DNA of 46,792 nt. It comes from Deltaproteobacteria bacterium (GTDB lineage: Bacteria; Myxococcota_A; Polyangia; DRWM01; JAAZOP01). The stretch spans positions 1 through 46,792 of the forward strand of contig JACRCZ010000020.1 of the NCBI GenBank assembly GCA_016218765.1, written 5' to 3'. Numbering within the stretch: the stretch's first letter is position 1; every line of letters begins with the position of its first letter. Below the pieces are notes generated by a model. The model searched no databases. It saw only the letters and a list, made by a program, of their open reading frames with translations, and was not told the origin of the DNA. Position numbers and translations under genes: made by a program. This document shows, one piece after another, positions 41,201 through 46,792 of this stretch.

Positions 41201-41922
41201 ACGAGCTGCCGGTGATGGACCGCGAGGCGTTCGCGCTGATCGTGGGACCGGACGAGGAGCGGACGGTGACCACGCCGCGCGACCCGCGCGCTCCGGACGA
41301 GCTCAGCTTCCGCTTCACGATCGACCTGCGTCCCGACGGCTCCGCGGCCGTCGAAAGCGTCCAGCGCGCGACCGGCGCCTACGCTCCCGGCCTGCGCGGC
41401 CGGCTGCAGGCGGCGGAGACGCGACGGCAGCGCGCCGAGGAGCTGGCCGGCGGCATCTACCCGGGCCTGGTCCTGGGCGACTTCACCGTCGAGGGCCTCG
41501 ACGACTTCCGCGCGCCGCTCGTCTTCAGCGGCAAGGCGGAAGTGCCCCAGCTCGCAAGCGGCGGGGGCGGCACGTTCTCGATCCGCGCCGACCGACCGCG
41601 CAACCTGGCCCGCAACTGGGCCGGCGCCGACAAGCGCGAGCTGGACGTCGATCTCGGCATGGCCTCCCACGAGTCGCACGAGATCGCCTACCGGCTGCCC
41701 CCCGGCGCCCAGGACGTTCGCGTGCCCGAGGGCCGGACCCTGCGCGACGGGTCCCGCACGTTCGACATGCAGGTCACCCAGGACGGCGACGAGGTCCGCG
41801 TGACCTGGAGCCTCGTGGTCCCCGAAGCCCGCGTCGCCCTCGCCGACTACCCCGGATTCCGGGCCTTCTGCGCCGCCGTCGACACGGCGCTGGCGGAGCC
41901 GATCACCTATGTCATCCCCTGA
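38212..41922 (+). CDS. Secreted DUF3857 / transglutaminase-like protein with intact catalytic triad
   Basis: The protein has 1,236 residues. A signal peptide (WAALLAALLAWPATDAATAQ) ends in AxA. The first 550 residues include a beta segment and helical TPR-like pairs (QVAAQLKVAGADDEALALTR, LGRMLEELGRRDEAIEPYRR). A DUF3857 domain follows (about 630-840), then a transglutaminase-like domain with Cys931 (GFGDCKDKGS), His975 (QFDHLITYV) and Asp988 (FVDGTA). All three catalytic positions are present, so it may have protease or transglutaminase activity outside the cytoplasm. Substrate is unknown. The downstream paralogue overlaps its stop by 14 bp, so they are translated together and may form one complex. 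It is divergent from the kinase gene. Confidence 0.9.
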   Translation: MKAPSTRTRWAALLAALLAWPATDAATAQTGDSPAPPGTTAALVAEAWRQAEAGAAGPAAVDALLRLNRLDDSMSTGDLERGLDAVARVRGLHPSAAVLVAYLQAKLARRVSGLAASQPLFAGQGFLQHWTVVGPFDNEGRKGFDTAYPPEAEQLDAAILEHTYDGKERPVSWLPARTHGARLSFERWLYPVANGCAYAYAVVRTSRAADARVWAGADGALTLWVGGRKALAEERYFSAFPDRAAADVELPRGETPFLVKVCGERGSLGFYVRLTDRKGAPLRGAEFSATLGDGAEPAALDADPTPWETAYLELARLANEESAAPEARLVAGRVLYLSGTVDATDNEAQKLLERAAQDLPAAETFYWLMAASTDTVKSARAADEVALLAGGQAYLLAEAAARRLNTLGPRAADPIIRRALAAPGGADDPTVALVRALVLLRRGLAGSCTALLADWLETHPARPYLVEQRQACLEAEGRSEEARALDDEIERDDLSDASVPLRRLQLLAARGETADARTLGAAIVEAYPDDLGTLQQVAAQLKVAGADDEALALTRRLAEECPQHPSLVQTLGRMLEELGRRDEAIEPYRRALELEPQNQPLAQYLDFLDERQSLEERWAVPFDELRDRVAAARAALAAAGPAELAEMRKGRDIFRQEVDQIHANGLSSRFGQWFTLVQTTDGAEQYRWAQISYTPGEEDFELLRAIVHKPDGHTEDYETHYPMSFGGGYYFSDAGAEAIGFPRLGVGDVLEVRFRIDGRSRQNKFGEHFSNEIGVLNSETTDRFRFALVAPEDKLLYVHLPDGFTFAADETRENGETVRTYEATDLPGIPDEPNAPPWPELASAIQVSTFSDWHALARWWWGLVKDQLQPDETIRDRVAEIVAGTTDTEEIVARVFDWVIRNTRYVALEFGIHGWKPYRAHEVVSRGFGDCKDKGSLIYTMLAAAGIEARLVLLRTRYYRGRPISEFPSLGQFDHLITYVPALDLFVDGTATLSAFDELPVMDREAFALIVGPDEERTVTTPRDPRAPDELSFRFTIDLRPDGSAAVESVQRATGAYAPGLRGRLQAAETRRQRAEELAGGIYPGLVLGDFTVEGLDDFRAPLVFSGKAEVPQLASGGGGTFSIRADRPRNLARNWAGADKRELDVDLGMASHESHEIAYRLPPGAQDVRVPEGRTLRDGSRTFDMQVTQDGDEVRVTWSLVVPEARVALADYPGFRAFCAAVDTALAEPITYVIP

Positions 41923-44900
41923 ACGAAGAGTCGCGTTCCTCCTCGGCGCCCTCCTCATGGCCCCCGTCGGCGCGGGACGAGCACAGGAAGCCGCGCCCGC
42001 CGCCCTCGACCCCGACGCCGCCCGCGCACAGCTCGTCGCTCCCATCCCCGAGAGCGTCGATCCCGCCGTCCGCGCGTATCTCGAGGCTTTGGCCGACATG
42101 GCCGTCTCCGGGCACGAGACCGCCGTCACCCGCATGCGGGAAGCCGTCGAGCTGGCGCTGGACGCCCCGAGCGAGTCGTCGCGACTCGCCGCGATCGCCG
42201 CGCTGCTCTCCCTGCGCGGCGCCCTGTCCTGGGCCCCCCGCTCGTGGGTCGAGCCCGTCCTCGCGCTCGCGGACCGCGTGCCCCTGGAGCGGGCCGAGTG
42301 GATCCCCGTCCTGAACCACTTCTACGGCCTGCGCGCCGACCTGCACCTGGACCTCGCGGACGTCCCGGCCGCGGAGCGCGACACCGCCGACCGCGGCTGT
42401 CTCGCCGGCTGGCTGGGTACCGGCCCCGAGGGCCCGACGGCCTACCACGACTGGTGGCGCGACCCGCCGCCTGACTTCGCGCTGCGGCCCGCCCCGTGGG
42501 CGCCCGGGCAGAACCGCCCGGCCGAGCCGGAGCGCGCGTGGGAGCCCGAGGTCTACCTCTGCAACCTGACCCTGGGCCGGGTCGGCGAGGTCCGCTCGGG
42601 CGTGATCCGCCTCTCGTCGGTCGTCGACGTCCCCGAGGGGCTGACCGCGGCGGTGATGCACGTCTCCACCGGCGACCCCTTCCTCGTCCGCATCGACGGC
42701 ACCGAGGTGCTGCGGCACGACCCGTACCGCGAGACGATCGGCGCCGTGTTCGACGTCGCGATCGACGCGCCGCCGGGTCGGCACCGCATTGATCTCCAGC
42801 TCGCCTCCGGCTGGGGACGCCCCGTGCTCTCCGTGTCCCTGCTGGGCATCGACGCCGATGGGCGGCCCGTCCCGCTCGCCTCGAGCGGTGACCTTTCGGT
42901 CGAGACCCCGGTCGCGTTCGCCGGAGAAATCCGGGAGCTGGAGCTGCACCCGGCCGACGAGTGGACCGCGCTCGTCGCGCTCGACGTGCTCGAAGGCATG
43001 GGGCGCAACGAGGCCGCGGCGCGGGGCGCCGAGCAGCTCGCCGACTCCCCCTGGGGCGAGGACAACCCGCTGGCCCAGCTTCGCGCGGCGTCGGCCCTGC
43101 TGCGCGACCCGACGCTGTCGCTGCCCGAGGCGCGCCGGCGCGCGACTCTGCGCTTCGAGCGTCTGGGCGACCTGCAGGACGTCCTGGTCCCGCCCCTCTC
43201 GGCCCGCGCCGGCTGGGCCCTGGAAGACGGCGACCTCGACGACGCCATCCCCCTGCTCCGCCACGCCGCCGGCATCTACCCCGACGACTTCGAGATCCTC
43301 CAGCAGCTCGAGTCGGCCTACAGCTCCCGCGGCTGGATCGACGAAGCGCGGCGCATCGTCGAGCGGCTCGAGGCGACGATGCCCGAGAGCTGCGCGATCA
43401 AGCGCCTGCGGCTGTCGTACGCCTACGACATCGGCGACACGGCCGGCATCGATGCCGCGGCCGACGAGATGGTGCGCTGCATGCCTTCGGCGTTCGACCG
43501 CCTGGGCACCCTGGGCCGCGCCCGCCGCTGGGACGCCGTGGTCGCCGAAATCCAGCGCCTGCGGCCGCTGTACGGCGACCCCGACATGGCCGACGTCGCC
43601 ATCGCCATGACCCGCCTGCGCCAGGGCGACACCGCGGGTCTCGAGGCCCTGCTGCGCGAGGAGCTGGCCGAGGATCCCGCCGACTCCGGCTCGCTCGACG
43701 CCCTCGTCGACCTCCTCCTCCGCGACGGTCGCCTGGACGAGGCGCTCGCCCTCCTGCAGGACGCCGTGCCGCTCGGCCAACCCACCAACACCGGCGCCAT
43801 GGAGACCGCGGCCGCGCTCCAGGGCTTCGACCCCTACTCGCCGTTGTACATCCCGGCGCCGCTGGCCATCGCCGCCTACGAGGCGCACCGGACCGGAGAG
43901 GAAGCGCCCGCCACCCAGATCCTCGACCACACGGTCAGCCGCGTCTTCGACGACGGCGCGATCCGCATGGTGACCCACACCATCCTCAAGCTGTCGTCGC
44001 AGGAGGCGATCGAGACGTACGGCCAGTCGGGCGGAGGCGGCGCGCTGGCCGCCCGCACCATCGCCCCCGACGGCTCGGCGACCAACGTCGTCAACATCGC
44101 CCAGGCCGGCGTCGGCTCCTTCCCCGACCTCACGCCCGGCTGCTACATCGAGACCTTCGACGCCCGCATCCAGGCCTCCCCGACCATGCTCCAGGGCGGG
44201 ACCGACCACTGGCGCTTCTACTTCCAGAGCGTCGACGAGACCATGGCGCGGACCGAGTTCGTCCTGGTGTCGCCCGCCGACTACCCGCTGGACTACTCCG
44301 CGCGGGCCGAGCCGCCGGCCGACCGGGGCGAGGAGCTGGGCGTGCTGCGCCTGCAGCGCTGGGCCGGCCACGACGTCCCGCCGCTGCGCCTGGAGCCGAT
44401 GTCCATCCAGAGCGACGCCTACGTCCCGTCCCTGCGGCCCGCCCGGAACTTCGACTGGGCCCGCCTCTTCGCCGCCCTCGCCGACAGCCTCTACACCTCC
44501 GATTACGTGCCGCTCGAGGTCGCCGCCTTCGCGCGCGAGACCTGCCGCGGCCTGGACGAGGCGGGCTGCGTGCGGACGCTGTACGACTGGATCCTGGACA
44601 ACGTCGAGTCCGGCAGCTTCGCCGACACCATCGTCTCCACCTACCAGCGCCGCTCGGGCTCGCGCTCCCGCCTCATCGTCGCGCTCCTGCGGGCGGCCGG
44701 CTTCTCCCCGCGACTCCTGCTCGCCACCTCGCTCGACCGCGACCTCACGGAGACCGACGTCGCGGAGTCGGGGCGCTACTACTACCCCGTCGTCGAGGCG
44801 GCGGGGCGGATGTTCACGATCGAGGCGGACGAGGCGGCGCTGGGCTACCTCCCGGCGGAGATCCGGGGCATGCCGGCGATCGTCTACGACCCGCTGGGCG

Positions 44901-45580
44901 AGGAGCTGGAGACCGTGACGCTGCCCGATCCCGAGGAGCAGCGGGAGGGCTTCACCGCCGAGCTCGACCTGGAAGTCGATCCCGACGGCGGCGCCGTCGT
45001 CGTCCGCGGCTCGATCGAGATCACCGGCGGCTTCGCCGCGGACTTCCGCGACGGGCTCCTGGAACGCTCGCCCGCCGACCGCGAGGGCGACCTCACGCTC
45101 GTCTTCGTCGCCCCGTCCTTCCCGGGCGCCGACGTCGACGAGATCGCCATCGATGACCTGGAGGATCGCGAGAAGCCGCTCGTCGTCCGGTTCACGGCCC
45201 ACGCCGACGGACTCGTCGTGCGGCGCGGCGGGACGCTGCTCCTGCCGCCGCCGGTGCCGCAGCAGCTCAGCGCCGGCTACGCGCCGCTGCCGGTCATCGA
45301 GCACCCCGCGCTGGCCTTCCCGCCGCTGCACCTGGACGTCACGGTCCGGATCCACGCCCCGGGCTGGCGCATCGGCGGCCTCGCCGGGCAAGGCGTCGAC
45401 GCCGCCGGCATCGTCTTCTCCCAGGAGGCGACCGACGCCGACGACGGCGGCACCCTCGTGCGACGCCTGCGCATCGATGACGCGCGGATCGAGCCCGAGG
45501 ACTACCCGCCCTTCGCCCAGGCCGTCCGCCGCGCCGAGAACCTGTGGAACCTTCCCCTGGAGCTCCGCGAGGTCCGCTGA
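41909..45580 (+). CDS. Second DUF3857 / transglutaminase-like protein, catalytic triad lost
   Basis: The protein has 1,223 residues from ATG 41909, which overlaps the previous stop. Signal FLLGALLMAPVGAGRAQ is present. The architecture mirrors its neighbour: TPR-like helices, a DUF3857-like region, then a transglutaminase-like fold. At the sites of the triad it reads QRRSGSRSRLI (Ser916 where the Cys is expected), RYYYPVV (Tyr where the His is) and MFTIEADE (no Asp-Gly). By comparison it should be catalytically dead, and may act as a partner or regulator of the upstream protein. The alignment was done by eye. Both proteins are predicted to be exported. It converges with the GGDEF gene 31 bp away. 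Confidence 0.88.
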   Translation: MSSPERRVAFLLGALLMAPVGAGRAQEAAPAALDPDAARAQLVAPIPESVDPAVRAYLEALADMAVSGHETAVTRMREAVELALDAPSESSRLAAIAALLSLRGALSWAPRSWVEPVLALADRVPLERAEWIPVLNHFYGLRADLHLDLADVPAAERDTADRGCLAGWLGTGPEGPTAYHDWWRDPPPDFALRPAPWAPGQNRPAEPERAWEPEVYLCNLTLGRVGEVRSGVIRLSSVVDVPEGLTAAVMHVSTGDPFLVRIDGTEVLRHDPYRETIGAVFDVAIDAPPGRHRIDLQLASGWGRPVLSVSLLGIDADGRPVPLASSGDLSVETPVAFAGEIRELELHPADEWTALVALDVLEGMGRNEAAARGAEQLADSPWGEDNPLAQLRAASALLRDPTLSLPEARRRATLRFERLGDLQDVLVPPLSARAGWALEDGDLDDAIPLLRHAAGIYPDDFEILQQLESAYSSRGWIDEARRIVERLEATMPESCAIKRLRLSYAYDIGDTAGIDAAADEMVRCMPSAFDRLGTLGRARRWDAVVAEIQRLRPLYGDPDMADVAIAMTRLRQGDTAGLEALLREELAEDPADSGSLDALVDLLLRDGRLDEALALLQDAVPLGQPTNTGAMETAAALQGFDPYSPLYIPAPLAIAAYEAHRTGEEAPATQILDHTVSRVFDDGAIRMVTHTILKLSSQEAIETYGQSGGGGALAARTIAPDGSATNVVNIAQAGVGSFPDLTPGCYIETFDARIQASPTMLQGGTDHWRFYFQSVDETMARTEFVLVSPADYPLDYSARAEPPADRGEELGVLRLQRWAGHDVPPLRLEPMSIQSDAYVPSLRPARNFDWARLFAALADSLYTSDYVPLEVAAFARETCRGLDEAGCVRTLYDWILDNVESGSFADTIVSTYQRRSGSRSRLIVALLRAAGFSPRLLLATSLDRDLTETDVAESGRYYYPVVEAAGRMFTIEADEAALGYLPAEIRGMPAIVYDPLGEELETVTLPDPEEQREGFTAELDLEVDPDGGAVVVRGSIEITGGFAADFRDGLLERSPADREGDLTLVFVAPSFPGADVDEIAIDDLEDREKPLVVRFTAHADGLVVRRGGTLLLPPPVPQQLSAGYAPLPVIEHPALAFPPLHLDVTVRIHAPGWRIGGLAGQGVDAAGIVFSQEATDADDGGTLVRRLRIDDARIEPEDYPPFAQAVRRAENLWNLPLELREVR

Positions 45581-45611
45581 CCCGACCGCCGACCGCCCGC
45601 CGCCGACCGGC

Positions 45612-46631
45612 TCAGTCCGCCGCCACGACCGTCCCCGGATGCTCGCGCTTCGCCGCGTACAGCGCGCGGTCCGCGCGACCCATCAGCGACTCGAGCGACT
45701 CGTCGCGCCGCCACGCGGCCACCCCGGCGCTGGCCGAGAACTCGACCCGCGCCTCGACCTGCGCGACCTGCTCGCGGCACGCGACCAGGACGCGACCGAG
45801 CGCGAGAATCCCGCCCGGCAGCGGCGTGTGCGGCAGCAGCACCGCGAACTCGTCGCCGCCGTAGCGGGCGAACACGTCCACCTTGCGCAACCGCCGGGAA
45901 AACCCGCTGGTCGCGGCGCGCAGCACCGTGTCCCCCATCGCGTGCCCGAACGAGTCGTTGATCTGCTTCAGGCGGTCGACATCGACGAGCGCCACGCACA
46001 GCTCGTAGCCGTAGCGCCGCGCCCGCTCCAGCTCCCGCTCCGCCTCATCGATGAACTTCCGCCGGTTGTAGCAGCCCGTCAGCGGGTCGGTGACCGACAT
46101 CTCCTCCATCTGCCGGTAGGCGTCGCTGAACGCCAGGTACGAGCGGAGCCACGTCGCCAGCACCGACACCAGCACCTGGTGCTTCCGCTCGAACGCCCCC
46201 GTCGCCGCGGCGAAGATGGCGCACGAGCACGACGCCGAATCCGGCGTCGCCACGTACGCCGACCCGACCTCGGCCGCCTCCGGCGCCCGCGCCGGCCCCG
46301 GCAGCTCCACCACCTCGACCGCGACGTCCGACGCCGGCCCGGGTCCGCCCCCCGCCGGCACCCCCGCCCGCTCGAGATCCGCCCGCACGGCCGCCAGCAG
46401 CGTGCTCGACAACGCGCCGATCGAATACGTCGTGATCTCCGTGCTCGTCCGGCCGGAGCGCACCACCCCGAAGGCGTCGAAGGGGATGATGTGCGACGCC
46501 TCGACGACCGCCCGGCGCACCGCCCGCCGGAAGTCCGGCACGGCGACGGGCAGGATCGTGTTCAGCACGTTGAGGAACTCGATCTCGTCCTCCGCAAACT
46601 CGACGATCAGCTTACCGCTCGGCGTGCGCAT
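45612..46631 (-). CDS. Diguanylate cyclase (GGDEF) with GAF-like N-terminal domain
   Basis: The protein has 339 residues. ATG 46631 is chosen because GGAGG lies about 7 nt upstream; an in-frame GTG at 46637 is too close to it. Residues 1-175 resemble a GAF-type sensor (FDAFGVVRSGRTSTEITTYS) with no signal or membrane helix. The GGDEF domain carries SVTDPLTGCYNRRKF, VDVDRLKQINDSFGH, and the active motif ARYGGDEFAVL. An RxxD inhibitory site (RKVD) sits exactly 5 residues before GGDEF. It should make c-di-GMP from GTP and be inhibited by its product. The signal sensed is unknown. TTGAAC at 46710-46705 could be a -35, but no clear -10 follows. Confidence 0.93.
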   Translation of the reverse strand: MRTPSGKLIVEFAEDEIEFLNVLNTILPVAVPDFRRAVRRAVVEASHIIPFDAFGVVRSGRTSTEITTYSIGALSSTLLAAVRADLERAGVPAGGGPGPASDVAVEVVELPGPARAPEAAEVGSAYVATPDSASCSCAIFAAATGAFERKHQVLVSVLATWLRSYLAFSDAYRQMEEMSVTDPLTGCYNRRKFIDEAERELERARRYGYELCVALVDVDRLKQINDSFGHAMGDTVLRAATSGFSRRLRKVDVFARYGGDEFAVLLPHTPLPGGILALGRVLVACREQVAQVEARVEFSASAGVAAWRRDESLESLMGRADRALYAAKREHPGTVVAAD

Positions 46632-46733
46632 CGACACCCCTCCGGAGGCAGCACGCGTCCCGCACCGCGGCTCACCCCGCAGTCTCGCGCGTCCCGAACG
46701 CGACGTTCAAGGGAATTCCAAACGCTGCCGCCC

Positions 46734-46792
46734 TCAGGCGCCGGTCGAGCCTCCCGCGGGCGCGGTCGTGGCCGGCGCCGGAGGCGCCGGCG
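46734..46792 (-). CDS. C-terminal fragment of a Pro/Ala-rich protein (runs off right edge)
   Basis: The minus-strand frame entering at the right edge reads PAPPAPATTAPAGGSTGA and then TGA. Such a tail is typical of a Pro/Ala-rich C-terminus. Only 18 residues are visible, so the assignment is weak. The other two minus frames continue as Arg-rich text. Confidence 0.35.
   Translation of the reverse strand, partial: PAPPAPATTAPAGGSTGA

Overview
The window is very GC-rich throughout. Its gene content points to the Myxococcota or a related deltaproteobacterial lineage: many secreted lipoproteins, MopE-type CNGxDDDCDG motifs, the DUF4215 ('Myxococcus cysteine-rich') repeat, IgGFc-binding and IPT/TIG lipoproteins, a receptor-type Ser/Thr kinase, and GTG starts. 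This is inferred from gene families. No rRNA, tRNA, CRISPR array, prophage or intact insertion sequence was seen. High GC produces long antisense open frames, which I left out as shadows.

Left part (1-9.5 kb). Two tandem minus-strand lipoproteins each combine MopE-like Cys motifs, a DUF1565-like start and a very Gly-rich tail. One runs off the left edge; the other is split by an in-frame TAG. An AhpD-like protein and a small outer-membrane-type protein follow on the plus strand. Next is a 1,054-residue Cys-rich lipoprotein with eight DUF4215 repeats, six MopE motifs at an exact 168-bp period, and three C-terminal beta domains.

Middle (9.6-22.4 kb). mutS2 and mutS bracket a group of lipoprotein and membrane genes. 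Copies of one 35-bp repeat sit at both inner borders. A brnT/brnA toxin-antitoxin pair with a clear leaderless promoter follows.

Right middle (22.7-35.8 kb). This holds an SDR, a divergent pair of beta-propeller lipoproteins, a DUF1214/sulfotransferase operon and another lipoprotein overlapping a tRNA1(Val)-type methyltransferase. A purD-purE-tsaC operon follows, with a sigma-region-4-like protein and a MerR-like regulator upstream. PurE is atypical at its active site.

Right end (35.9-46.8 kb). A Ser/Thr kinase with a PEGA-like tail is divergent from two overlapping giant DUF3857/transglutaminase-like genes. The first keeps Cys-His-Asp; the second has lost all three. A GGDEF diguanylate cyclase with an I-site follows, then a fragment of one more gene.

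Two patterns cross the window. At least ten proteins look like exported lipoproteins, and most have an Asp/Glu-rich tether just after the lipobox Cys. Several promoters place the -10 box only 6-10 nt before the start codon, suggesting frequent leaderless or near-leaderless mRNAs.
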